Source: Zoroaster sp. YZ-2022
Lineage: Eukaryota; Echinodermata; Asteroidea; Forcipulatida; Zoroasteridae
NCBI GenBank assembly: GCA_029582265.1
Contig: CM055820.1
Location: 17,504,485 to 17,568,484 of the forward strand
DNA length: 64,000 nt
Direction of reading: 5' to 3'
A program made the position numbers and the translations under genes. Under the pieces are notes generated by a model, which was not told where the DNA came from, made no database searches, and worked only from the letters and a program-made list of their open reading frames with translations. Below, piece after piece: positions 1-10,852 of the stretch. Numbering within the stretch: the stretch's first letter is position 1; the number at the start of each line of letters is the position of its first letter.

Positions 1-66
1 ACCCACATTCTGCTGCTAACACCAGAACTTGAGTCCGGTAAGCTAGACCGCTCGGCCACGACACTC
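1..66 (-). repeat. tRNA-Leu-like SINE head, cut by window edge
   Basis: On the minus strand this has a tRNA A-box-like segment (TGGCCGAGCGG), a Leu-CAA-like anticodon region (ACTCAAGTTCTGGT) and the start of a T arm (ATGTGGGT). The segment before the T arm resembles that of the full SINE at 31,046-31,412, so I read it as the head of the same SINE family rather than a functional tRNA. The rest lies outside the window. Confidence 0.6.
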
Positions 67-599
67 CATGTTCATGTTACACTATTAATTCACTATTTAT
101 TTTGGAGACTTTCTGGTCGTTATTTAAAAACAAACCTTAAGCAAATTGTAGGACCAGAAACCTAATAGCATGGATCAGTAATGACACACGAATGCTGCAT
201 CTGCAACTGCCAGTACATCTATACACAACGGTTCAGACGAATCTGTTTGCAAATTCTTACAACGATCCATGCTGTTGCACACAACAAATGCACTGATAGT
301 GTGAGCTGTATAATAGGGCTCAATTGAATCCAGGTGACCTCAATTGCCAGGTGAATGCTTCACATTTTGATGAAATTCTTTCACTGCTTTTGAAGTCACT
401 GACGCCAATAATTTGTGTCTAGTAAGTGTAAAATTGTGTTTCATTCCCAACAAAATCGCAGTGCAAGGTAGATCACTATATGCTTGTAGTATACACGTAT
501 GACATGTTGACATTAATGAGAAATTCACTATTCACTACAAATTCACCAAACATGCACACTCTATGATTACACCTTGACTGATGTAATGAGCTGATTGGA
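67..599. other. Unassigned non-coding DNA
   Basis: I see no conserved ORF, splice-bounded exon, or terminal-repeat structure here. The short ORFs have no recognisable motif. Confidence 0.5.
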
Positions 600-749
600 G
601 TACCTATAGAATGCAGGGCCAAATTTTCAACACCTATTTTCCCTTTTTCTGAATTTGACCTAGGAACCGCAGTTATGTATTTTAAAGTCAGATTACGTAA
701 ATTTATAAGAAGTAACCTTCGGTGTGGCCCTGAATTCTATAGTTGTACC
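600..749. mobile_element. 150-bp MITE with ~22-bp terminal inverted repeats
   Basis: The left end (GTACCTATAGAATGCAGGGC) and the reverse complement of the right end (GGTACAACTATAGAATTCAG) share a TATAGAATKCAGGGCCA core. This gives a short non-autonomous inverted-repeat element. The superfamily is not assigned. Confidence 0.6.
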
Positions 750-764
750 AGCTGATTATTTGTC

Positions 765-1027
765 TTAACCAGTTCGCGTCGGAGGCCGTGTATACACGCA
801 ATTTGTTTTGGCACCACAGATCGGAGAGCGTCTATACACGCCAGAGGAAACTCCGGAATATTTGTATGCATGCTCGGTTGACGTGGCAACGAGCCGAGTG
901 TACAGTGACATGCTCGGTAGACGTGGCCACGCGCTGTGGAAGCTTCCATTAACGCGTTTGTGTGGGGGAAAAGAAACCCGCACAGGGGCCCAGAAAAACT
1001 TTTTTATTCCCAACGCAAACTGGTTAA
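765..1027. mobile_element. TTAA-bounded MITE, family A (ends TTAACCAGTTCGC)
   Basis: The element begins and ends at TTAA, and its ends are inverted copies (TTAACCAGTTCGC and GCAAACTGGTTAA). A second copy lies at 9,402-9,648 with the same interior (CGTGTATACACGCAAT, GATCGGAGAGCGTCTA). TTAA target duplication is typical of piggyBac-like and Kolobok transposons, so assignment to one of those is inferred. It is the first link of a chain of four elements. Confidence 0.7.
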
Positions 1028-1441
1028 CTGTTATCCTGCGTGGAGCCACGATCGTGGCTGCGGTGTTCCGTGCGGAAAGCCACGATTGTGGCTTTCAACA
1101 ACACTGTGAAAATGATGTTACGTGGCTTGTGATTGGTTAACGCTACCTACCAAGGTTTACATTAGCCAATAGCAGACACTTTTAGGAAGCCAATGGAAAG
1201 CCGATGTCATGAAGTGAGCGTTCTAAAATCAGCTATTTGTAGGCCAAATGATGTAATTCATGAAAAAACAACAACGCTCGTTTCATTACAAGCATGACAG
1301 AGTCGTGGTATACTACTAGTACTACCAAACACTGTGAATAGTCTGGTGACAGTAACTTTTCGTGAATTTTATATCGGAATATATGAAAACTCTGCACACT
1401 GTATTGATTTTGTGTACTGAACTCCGCAGGATAACAGTTAA
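1024..1441. mobile_element. TTAA-bounded MITE, family B (ends CTGTTATCCTGCG)
   Basis: Inside flanking TTAA sites the ends are inverted copies: CTGTTATCCTGCGTGGAG on the left and CTCCGCAGGATAACAG on the right. The element shares its left TTAA (1,024-1,027) with family A and its right TTAA (1,438-1,441) with the next element. A further internal inverted repeat surrounds GCCACGATCGTGGC at 1,045-1,100. Confidence 0.7.
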
Positions 1442-1752
1442 AGGGACAATAACGCGTAACGATCGACAGTGCATGGAATCAGAGTGCTACATGTAGTTGT
1501 AGATTAACTGGAAAAAAAAAAGTACCCCACATGATAAGGTCATATTACCGTTGCTGCTGCATAGATGATCCAGTAATTTTCAGTCACTGTGTTCATCTTA
1601 AACTACAAGACACCGATTCCAGCATGCCCTGTTGAAAGTCTGCTCTGATCGTGATGATAAGTGTCCCTAACTCCCTAAGCATTGTTACTGAACAATAAAA
1701 ATCCTTCAAAATCCTCCAACTGCTTTTGTTGTCTATAGGGAGTTAGGGTTAA
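1438..1752. mobile_element. Two fused TTAA MITEs (family C then family D)
   Basis: The left part (about 1,438-1,667) is a copy of the ~225-bp family C, whose intact members begin TTAAAGGGRCARTATCGTC and end in the inverse. The right part (to 1,752) is a copy of the 87-bp family D ending GGGAGTTAGGGTTAA. At the junction the expected GTCCCTTTAACCCTAACT is reduced to GTCCCTAACT. This is consistent with an 8-bp deletion between short CCCT repeats that removed the shared TTAA. Confidence 0.7.
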
Positions 1753-3375
1753 GTCCCATGGTCTAGTTGTGACTCTGTGATTTGAATCTGTGTGTTCCCT
1801 ACATCTTGGAGTGTAGCTTTGATATCTCTTGAATATACTATATAATTCTCCTGTAAATGTGTGCATTTAAGACACTACATGTGTATGTTATTCAAATCAT
1901 GTCCAGCAATTTACACAGGTATTGTCTTATGATTTGCATGTGCATGTAACTGCATGGTCCTTAATCATTTGACTTGTAGATCAATAAATACCTAAATGCA
2001 TTTAAAAAAAAAAACACTGGGTTTTCCCATTATTGATCAGCCAGCTGTCCTTGTCCCAGCCAGGGCAGATCACAATAGGGTATTATGCAATAGTCACCCA
2101 GGCCCATCCACTTTGTATCCACATGGACCCTATATAAGGCCTACTGATAAACATAATTGTATGCACAGTGTCAGGAGCATGCAGTATCACCTGATCATAG
2201 CATGCGCAGTGCCCATGGTGCTGTGTGGGCACTATTGTACTATACCACTGACTTACTGTTTGGCAAGTTAACAGTACAGTGCAGTGTACATGTACATGTA
2301 CATACACAGGATGCATTCCACTGATCACATGGTAAATCAGCAGCCTGTGACTGAAGATTGTGCAACCTGGCATTTTATTATAAATCAGATTTAATACTGC
2401 ATTGTGCCTTGGACAAAAAAAAAATGAAAAGTTATCAGTTGCAACTGTGGCAGGCTGTTATTGTGTTATTGGCCCCCCACTTGATTGAAGCATTAGCAGA
2501 ACCAGAATCTTCCAGCTTGGTTCAGAAAGAATTAACACACCCACCCTGTGTAAAGTGCTGCAGAGATAAAACATAAAAAGACACTATACACCGTTTGAGA
2601 TTTGCATTGTGCAACTCTGGAACTATCCTTGTAGTGTGTACACTCACCAAGCACGTGGAAGCAGGACAATAGGATTTATCAGTCATTCACAGTCAGCACT
2701 GAGCTAACTCCATTGTTAGCGATCTCGTTGAACAATGGAACAGAGCCAACTGACCATAGAGCAAGGACCAGAACTGACAGTGCAAGGACTTTGTACTAGC
2801 GGATAGCGTACTTTATATACTACTATACCGTAGTGTACATTTCTAATTGAAAGGTTCTGACTAATATCTGCAGTGTGTGGCGGACAGTTTGTTCTCATAT
2901 ATTACAGACATGATAGGGTTTCCTGGAATAATACTTATTTGAAGCCATGTATTTGTCTGGATTGTGCATAATTGGACAAGCTTAACTTGTGGAGTTTTTC
3001 CCTGGCATACATGTACGACAGCTGCTGAGATTAGTGTTTACATTTGATGTGACTGCGTTGTTGCTTCCATTCTTTATTGAAAGAAAGATATTGTGTGCTT
3101 TGTCCTTGCTGATACACGTGGAGTAAAAATGCCCATATCTGAGCCAGGTAAGTGTCTTGTTATGTGTACAAAGTAAAAACATATTGTATGACAGATATTT
3201 CCATTTTTGTAATCATTTTTTGAGCAGACAGGTGCAAAAGAAACCGTACTTGGGTGATGAGGATGGCTCGTTAGTCCGAACATTATACCACGTGCATGTT
3301 TTCGATGTTCATGCATGAAGTTTACATTGTATCAATTGACCTTGTCATACATATGAACATTACTATCAAGGAGAA
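1753..3375. other. Non-coding DNA, no assigned feature
   Basis: No exon or paired terminal repeats were recognised. The stretch has several alternating TACATGTAC runs, for example near 2,285-2,305, which occur throughout the window. Confidence 0.5.
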
Positions 3376-3383
3376 GATTGGGT

Positions 3384-3827
3384 GGGTAGAATGTCATATC
3401 CGACCGCCACTTTTTCTCATTAAATATAACCAATAATGTAATCTTACCTACCCAGTAAGGTGGAGAACATATGGATGATGATGGACATATACTTCAAATT
3501 ATTCCAGGATATTTATTTCATGAAAAATCAGCCATTTTTAGTATTTTCCGCAGTCATGTCAGTCTGATCTTGTCAACTCCCCCGGCCAACACGGTCATTG
3601 TACATGCACAGTGGCAACTATAATAGGATCCTTCTATTTTCTGAAGGGGAGGATTTTTTTTAGACGGGAAATAAAGTCCGAAAACCATCATGAAAGTGGA
3701 TTTTAAAGATAGTTTTCGCTTTCTGTACCCCCAAAAATCGATAGAATCATTTTTTTTACTGGTTAGTGGTTGTAAAAACATTTCAAAAAAGCCCTTAAAA
3801 GTGGCGGTCAGATACGACATTCTTTCC
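3384..3827. mobile_element. 444-bp MITE with 8-bp target duplication (hAT-like)
   Basis: The inverted ends share AGAATGTC followed by a GACCGCCACTTTT block (3,388-3,413 and 3,793-3,823). The element is flanked by a perfect 8-bp direct repeat GATTGGGT at 3,376-3,383 and 3,828-3,835. An 8-bp target duplication fits hAT elements. No transposase ORF is present. Confidence 0.7.
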
Positions 3828-4687
3828 GATTGGGTCATTGGTGAGAATCTTTACATGTACGTGTGGGAATGGCTCATTTTCTGAATTCCAAAAGTAAAAG
3901 TCCAGTGCTGTGACACGTGTGAAATTTTATTTTACATGTATTTGAATATTTTGCACAGTAAAATATTGTGGCAGAAATATATGTGTTAATTGTAAACAGT
4001 TTGTTACATGTATATTACTAATTTTGCAAATATTGTGAAGTTTGTAGAAATTTGTTATGCGATACATGTAGACAGGGTCATTCCATCAGATTGGGGCAAG
4101 CTTTGTGATAGGTGTCCCTTGTTACGTAGGTAAATGTAGTTTTTGTACTTGTAATTTATTATCATTTTTTTATGACTTCCAATTCAAGGCACTCGGATTG
4201 ATTTCATTTTGTCACGTCAGACCCTGGTTCAAATCCTGGGGATATTTTTTTTTTAAATGTTTTTTTTATTTTTTTTTTACAAAATTTATCTGCGAGTACA
4301 GCATAATCAAATTGGGTAATTGACGACTTCTGGGAATTGTTTTCTCTGAAAAAAGCTCTACTTGGCAGAGATTTGTGCTCTAAAAGTGCTTTTCTATTTT
4401 TTTAAAAATGTAAATGAAGGATTTGCCGATTTATAGAGTTGTGACACAGCGTGTCCGTTCTGTACGTTACCACAGTTATTTCATCATTACTGGGTGTAAA
4501 CTTATAATCTACTACAGAAAAGTACAGTATACATGTATGTGTTTTCTAGATATCATCGGGAGATATGACCATGGAGGAAGGAAACCTTCCTCCATGATAT
4601 GACGAGTGACTCGGAGCACACTAGTCAAAACATATAGAGAAGACCTACTGTATGGTTCTGAATAGAACCACAATCTTACTTGGCAAT

Positions 4688-5110
4688 GAGCTTGGGTGAT
4701 AACACGATAATATCGAATATCGCAACACCTTTTTTAATCGAATACGATATCGAGAACCTTTTTAAGTTATTGAGATATTGGCAAATTGCGATTAAAAAAA
4801 TATTTCGCGATTAAAAAAAATCGCCATTGTGAGTCAAGTCAGAAATTCCATGGAAACAAAATTAGAACAGTCTTTTCAGCTTTTAGAAGTGAGAAACAAA
4901 AGCGAACTAATTCAGAAGTACACATGTACATACACGCTATGCAAACGAATTTGCGATTTATTGTGATGCTTGTAGAGGGTTACATACCTGTGGTTATTGG
5001 CTCTAAAGCAATCATGCATGAATGAAAAAATAATCGCGATATTATCGAAAATCGCGATACGTGTATATTTGCCGATATATCATGGATGAAAAAAATCCGT
5101 ATCGCCCAAG
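4688..5110. mobile_element. 423-bp inverted-repeat element in a 13-bp direct repeat
   Basis: The inverted ends are CTTGGGTGATA and ATCGCCCAAG, with subterminal ATATCGAATATCG and GATATTATCG motifs typical of hAT-like non-autonomous elements. The element is flanked by a 13-bp direct repeat CTTACTTGGCAAT (4,675-4,687 and 5,111-5,123), which is longer than the 8 bp expected for hAT. The exact boundary is therefore uncertain. Confidence 0.6.
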
Positions 5111-5123
5111 CTTACTTGGCAAT

Positions 5124-5524
5124 ATGTGACCTGTTACAACGAAATAAGCGTAAAGTCGCATTAAACCATTTTACAGTACAGTGGGAAAAGTGAAAAATCG
5201 GAGGGGAGGTCTAATTTGTTTTTGTTATTATATTTGCAATTTGTAAATCTCCTTATATTGAATTCCAATTTTTCAGTTCCATCAGACAATTAAAAACCCC
5301 AATTTCAGGCCAATTTCATTGGTAGCATTTATCGTGTTCTGACAAACAACTTGAAACAAAGACGGAAACAAAGCCACAAATCCCCCTCTGGTGCTCTGGG
5401 GAATCGCTGTAACCCCAAATGTTACATATCATTGGAAAGCTCTTGTTCTACTGAATCCAGAAATACCAATAACTCAATTGTTTAAATTTCCGACTTTACG
5501 CTCATTTTGTGGTGACAGGTCATA
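5124..5524. mobile_element. ~400-bp MITE, ends TATGTGACCTGT
   Basis: The left end (ATGTGACCTGTTACAACGAA) and the right end (GTGGTGACAGGTCATAT) are inverted copies, as are the adjoining AAGCGTAAAGTCG and CGACTTTACGCTC segments. It abuts the larger element that follows. Confidence 0.6.
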
Positions 5525-7280
5525 TATATGTGACCCGCTCTGAGAAAAGGTGATATATGTCGCAAAAATTAAAAATTGAGTTTTATATATGGCTGGAAAG
5601 CACACAACATAAGCTTTCATTTGGTATATGGTAGAGCTATGTAGCCCTTACCGTTATGGAGATAATTGCGTATTTGCATATTGATAATTTCCATGATGAC
5701 TGATTTACATAACGGAGAAAACGGCCTTTCAAATGTCTTGCGTCGTTGAAAAATGATGCTGAAAAGCTCACATTAATTCCACCTAGCAACGAACATGTTC
5801 CTGTAATGCCATCTGTTTGAAATTTTCTTGAGTGATTTGTTAATATTTTTCCATTGATGTTGCAATTTTTTAAAGATTTTACTCATTCAGATCATTAGCT
5901 TTACTTCATTTGCATAATCATTAAAATATTTTTTGGTGTAAAATAAAGGAATAGAGTGTACAACTTAGTACATTACGTACATTTAAAAAAGGGGGAAATT
6001 ACCATGGTGTAGGCTTATGATGGAACTTTGTTTGAATCTGGTACTCTATTAATATTTTATCTTATTGCATACATTAAAATTTAATTTAAAAATTAATTAA
6101 AAAATTAATTAAAAAAATTAATTAATTTTTATTTTTTCCCCCGATACCCAAAACTAAATTTTATGAGTCAAAAAAATGACTTGAGAAATTCTTACTAAAC
6201 CCAAACTAAGTAACAAAGACTATTACTCAAAGAAAGAATATCAAGGAAACAAAAACGCTGGGAATATGGGCCGCCGCGGTAAAGCTGGCAACTGCAGTTG
6301 AAATCCCGGCCTTTACGCGTCGGCATCACACCGGGCACCATTACTTTCTTTTATCCTCGAAGGGAACAATGTCCACAACTAACATTGGTTGGTCTGGGGT
6401 CAATTGGGTCATTTTCTTCGTCATTTTCACTAACAGTAACACTGTCAATGTCACTGCCGTCACTCGATTCAGAGGACTCGTGGTCATCGACATCGTCCGC
6501 CGCCCATGAAATAATCATTCACAAATCCAACGATTTCATCTTCAATACCGTGAAGGTTGGCATCACGAATTTCGTTTAATGCATCGGCAAAACAACGATC
6601 CTTCAAACACATTATTACGAAGATATACTAAAGAAAATACAAAACTAAAACTGTGGAAAATACGATACTTTGAGAAAGATTGTAACGTTAGTTTCTAAAT
6701 CGAACAGCCACGTAAACAACGAAAGAGTGAAGCATCCGCTGCAAGCTAAATTGGCACTAGTGCACATGCGCTGTAGCCAGTATGGGCCGTATTGTCCTAT
6801 AACGGCCCATGATTATACACACGTGTTACGAGATGGCGACACCCGTAGCAACAAGGGGTAGTTTGTTTATCAATTTCTTTTCTTCGTAGCTCATTTGCAT
6901 CTGACCTATGGCCTAAAGCATAACCAAATTTGGAAATAGTGGATGTCAAGCTATCAGACGATACCAAACTTTGCAAGGTGGGTATAGAAGAATTTCGTAA
7001 TCGAAGGGACAAATCATGGCCTTTTGTCCCGCGTAACATATTCAGTCTAAAACAAAACAAGACGACAATGCACACAAAATGATGGATTTTTTTCACTTTA
7101 TTCATGGAAATAAATATTTCTGTGAATGAAATCTGAAAAAATAGAAATCAAAGATGCAATACCAAAAAAAATAATAATCAAATCTGAATTTTTTTTTAAC
7201 CTTCTCAACATGGAATGGCCCATTGTGCATTAATGCATAGCGCGACTTATATCACCTTTTCCCAGAGCGGGTCACATATG
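5525..7280. mobile_element. 1.75-kb non-autonomous DNA transposon with 37-bp inverted ends
   Basis: The left end at about 5,525-5,563 (TATGTGACCCGCTCTGAGAA) and the right end at 7,242-7,280 are inverted copies over about 37 bp with few mismatches. The interior has no transposase. On the minus strand it holds coding-like sequence (6,351-6,612), so it may be a gene-fragment carrier. Confidence 0.65.
6351..6612 (-). pseudogene. Captured gene fragment inside transposon (unassigned)
   Basis: The minus strand from an ATG at 6,612 reads 42 codons (MCLKDRCFADALNEIRDANL at its start) to a TGA at 6,484. A shift of frame then continues into an acidic Ser/Asp/Glu-rich stretch ending in a CGHC pair before a stop at 6,351. 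The sequence has protein-like composition, with a helical head followed by an acidic linker. I do not recognise the family. An acidic region before a CxxC pair recalls the P2X7-type C-terminal zinc domain proteins expanded in marine invertebrates, but that is only a guess. The frameshift and its location between transposon ends suggest a captured, non-functional fragment. Confidence 0.3.
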
Positions 7281-7493
7281 TGCATGTATAGCTGAGATTT
7301 AAACCAAAGGAACCTAAAATATGCACTTTTGTCTTACGGGAAACAAAGATTGGACACAAATAATTGAAATACGTGTACAGTACGTTTATTCTGCTCAGCC
7401 AGTGGATGAATTCTACAATTTCTAAACAGTTACAAACAGTGTAGACTTCATCACTCCACTTCATCAAAAGCCAAAGGTTAAATACAACTCAAA

Positions 7494-7637
7494 TTGACCC
7501 TAACTCCCTATATAGGCCCATTTGCTTACACATAACCTGAATCCTCCAGAATCCTTCAGTAGAGCATGTAGCATGTAACCTCAATCCTTCAAAATCCTTC
7601 TCTTTGGCATAAGAGGATTTGGGAGGGTTAGGGTTAA
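7494..7637. mobile_element. TTAACCCTAACTCC-type MITE (family D relative)
   Basis: The element starts TTGACCCTAACTCCCTA and ends GGGTTAGGGTTAA. The interior carries CCCATTTGCTTACACATAAC and repeated AATCCTTCAAAATCCTTC, as in the copies at 35,943-36,455 and 53,793-54,424. Confidence 0.65.
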
Positions 7638-7832
7638 TGGTGACAGTTTGGTTAAAATTATAACATGGCAGTGCTTGCACAGGACCATTTATTCCTCCAC
7701 GACAGAACATACATACGTACATGTACATTATTGTACAATGTACATGTACATGTACCCTTCATGCAAATCTTGGGTGTTTTGGGGCCCCGCCCCCCTTTTG
7801 TAGATGGTATCTTTGAATTCATGTGTGTGCAA

Positions 7833-8160
7833 TTAACTCACCTATTACTACATGTACAAGGGTCAAAATCAGTCAAAATGTTGAAATAGTTCCCAAGGTA
7901 TATCTACATGTAGTGCATGCACTTAAAAGTCAAACACTGTCAAACCTTACATGTATGTGTAGTAAGTACATTTACAGGTCAAAATGAGTCGACCATTTTT
8001 GACTGGTAAAAGTATTGTTCAGGGTAGTCAAAATGACCGTAAAAACCAGTCAAAAATGCCCCTGTGTGCACATTTCGGTCAACATTCAAAACAGGCAGTT
8101 GACTGGTTTTGACCTCTACAGCAACTTTGCACTAAAGTGCGTCAATAGTAGGAGGGTTAA
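7833..8160. mobile_element. TTAA MITE, family E (GTCAAAA-rich)
   Basis: It is bounded by TTAACTCACCTATTACTAC and TAGTAGGAGGGTTAA. The interior is rich in GTCAAAA motifs. Full or partial copies occur at 16,822-17,036, 32,591-32,909 (inverted) and 33,346-33,640. It is the first member of a chain of three. Confidence 0.75.
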
Positions 8161-8471
8161 CCCTCCTACAATCAGTGCAATTTTTGAAACGACCCATTTA
8201 GGCCGCTCTAAGTCATTAGCTGTTGCCAGTAGCCTCCTATGGTTACCCTTCTGTGCACTGTCACACCACTGAGATTGCAGGGTAAGGTGGTCTCCCATTG
8301 ATACATTGCAGGCCATACTAATATGTTCAAACATTTACAGTGTCCTTGGGTGGCACACAGTTGATTTTGTAAGATTACTTGGAAAGGACAGCAGGCTTGT
8401 AGTATGTACTGAAGGTTGCTCAAGAGCAGAATTTTGTGGATCGGAGTGGCCTCCATGTGTAGGAGGGTTAA
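8157..8471. mobile_element. TTAA MITE, family F (ends TTAACCCTCCTAC)
   Basis: The ends TTAACCCTCCTAC and GTAGGAGGGTTAA are perfect inverted repeats. Further copies are at 14,281-14,546 and 17,332-17,649. It shares a TTAA with family E on the left (8,157-8,160) and family C on the right (8,468-8,471). Confidence 0.8.
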
Positions 8472-8657
8472 AAGGGACAGTATCGCCAGGGCATTGAATC
8501 TTTGAATTAGATTAACTCATTGACTGAAAATAATACCCCACATATAACCGTTAATGTGGTATAAGTGAGAGTAATTTTCATTCACGTAAAACTAGGACAC
8601 AGATTCTATGCCCTGTTGGAAAGTCTGCTGTGATCGTGGTGATATTGTCCCTTTTAA
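8468..8657. mobile_element. TTAA MITE, family C
   Basis: It begins TTAAAAGGGACAGTATCG and ends TATTGTCCCTTTTAA, with the family C interior (AGATTAACTCATTGACTGAA). It is the last member of the chain at 7,833-8,657. Confidence 0.75.
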
Positions 8658-9173
8658 GTTGTATTTCTAGTTTGAACCAGTACAGTCCATCAAATTACAT
8701 ATATGTTTCCTATAACTGAATTATGTACAGCATATTGTATATTCCTAACCAAAATCTATCACTGTGAAGTCAGGCCATCACCCCAAAAAATTAATAATTA
8801 ATACAAAATTAAAATCCACTCGCCCCAACACATACACAAAGATTTTTTTAACAATTGTCCGCAGATTTTGAAAAGTCCTTTACAAATTTATTTACAGGAC
8901 ACCGAGTCTGACATGGTCTGACTGAGAATGTATACGTGCCAATTTACAGATACACACGTACTGTACATGTAGGTCACAGGCCAAGGAAAGTATACATATG
9001 CCCAATGCCATTTTGTGCAAGAAGTGTTTACCCCCTCTATTGACATATTTTTGCATATATATGATTATTGACATTTTTGGGTTTAGCTCATGAAGTGCTG
9101 AGAGTGCCCTCTCTTGATGTATGGTGGTGATGTAGTTTGCACATGTACAGGATGTCAACAAATGTTGTATCAC

Positions 9174-9405
9174 TTAAAGGGACAATGTCATCACGATCAA
9201 CAGGGCATGGAATCGGAGTGCTAGGTTTAGATTAACTCAGTGACTGAAAATAAGAACCACATGATGATGTCATATTACTGTTGCAGAGCTGCATAAGTTA
9301 GCCAGTAATTTTCAGTCCCTGTGTTTCATCTCGCATGTCAACTAAGACACTGATTCAATGCCCTGTTGAAAGTCTGCTCAGATCGTGACGATACTGTCCC
9401 TTTAA
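9174..9405. mobile_element. TTAA MITE, family C
   Basis: This is a 232-bp near-complete copy with ends TTAAAGGGACAATG and ACTGTCCCTTTAA, and subterminal inverted CAGGGCATGGAATC and GATTCAATGCCCTG. It abuts family A at the shared TTAA (9,402-9,405). Confidence 0.8.
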
Positions 9406-9648
9406 CCGTGTATACACGCAATTTTTTTTTGGACAGCGGATCGGAGAGCGTCTAAGCACGCCACAGGATTCTCGTGAATATTTGTATAGATTCCCAGTCG
9501 ACGTGGCAACGAGCCATAAGCATATGGTGGAAGACGCGGTCTCCCTGGTCACGCTCTGGTGAGCACCATTGGTCGTGTTTGTGCGGTAAAAATAAACCCG
9601 CCACGGGGTTTGGAAAAACTTTTTTATATCCCGGTGCGAACTGGTTAA
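9402..9648. mobile_element. TTAA MITE, family A, left end truncated
   Basis: The interior and right end (GTGCGAACTGGTTAA) match the copy at 765-1,027. The left ~20 bp (CCAGTTCGCGTCGGAGG) is missing, so the family C element directly adjoins CCGTGTATACACGC. Confidence 0.7.
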
Positions 9649-10121
9649 TAACGTACATCTGCTTGGTTGTGGTTTTGCATTTGATTGTGTACACACAATT
9701 ACAGGGGGGGTTGGATTCAGCGTGGCTAAAAGGGTGAGATACACATAGAGAAAAGAGGGCACAGACGTAAGTTTGGTGAATTCATCCATCTACAGACCAG
9801 CTCCATCAGTATCAGAAATAAGGTGAATTTTTTTTAAATTTCACACATTGAGTTGTGTACAAAAGCTGTGCATTGACGATTATTTCGGATACCCGGGCAC
9901 CCGTAAACAAGTTTCGCTTGTTTTATTAGAGTCACAATAAATGTGGACATCCTGTAATAATCTCCTCTATTAAAAATGACTCGTAGCATCTCCATTCCCC
10001 ACACATGCATGTATACATGTACATAGTGTCCCGTACTCGCTCTAATCCAATAACTGCAAATGCACAAATACCAACTCGTGATACATACAAGACGGCAGTC
10101 AACTCAAAACAAACTAGGTAC

Positions 10122-10262
10122 ATCAAACAAAAGCCGGCAAGTCTGTGAAAGGCTGTCGGCAAATGTTACTTCCAAAGCCTTGATCCGAGTTTTCTTCATT
10201 TTGTTTAAAAAAATCAGAGACTTCCATTTGTGTGGCTTAAATGTTCAGTTGGAATTTTAAAT
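10122..10262. repeat. Dispersed repeat, copy 1 of 2
   Basis: About 140 bp (CAAACAAAAGCCGGCAAGTC to TTCAGTTGGAATTTTAAAT) matches 31,648-31,793 with scattered differences. In both copies a TACCCGGG(C/T)ACCCG motif lies upstream, so they are fragments of one unnamed element. Confidence 0.6.
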
Positions 10263-10347
10263 CTACATACTATAAAATGGATTGATATCTCAAAACAACC
10301 CTAGTGACTAATTCTCTATCTTGATATGGAGGGTCACATAATGTTTA

Positions 10348-10434
10348 TTAACCCTAACTCCCTAGACAAAGGCAGTTGGAGGATATTGAAGGATTTTTAT
10401 TGTTCACTAACAATGCTTAGGGAGTTAGGGTTAA
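10348..10434. mobile_element. 87-bp TTAA MITE, family D
   Basis: It is bounded by TTAACCCTAACTCCCTAG and TAGGGAGTTAGGGTTAA, which are perfect inverted repeats. The TTAACCCTA terminus resembles the known piggyBac end. A copy in the opposite orientation is at 54,958-55,047, and a fused one ends at 1,752. Confidence 0.85.
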
Positions 10435-10443
10435 TGTCAGTCA

Positions 10444-10840
<397 letters not shown>

Positions 10841-10852
10841 TAATGTCAGTCA

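Noticed and set aside
765..1140. Protein-coding gene suggested by a 110-codon ORF and overlapping minus-strand ORFs
   Set aside because: The region is a repeated TTAA element with a second copy at 9,402-9,648, and the ORFs are not conserved between copies.
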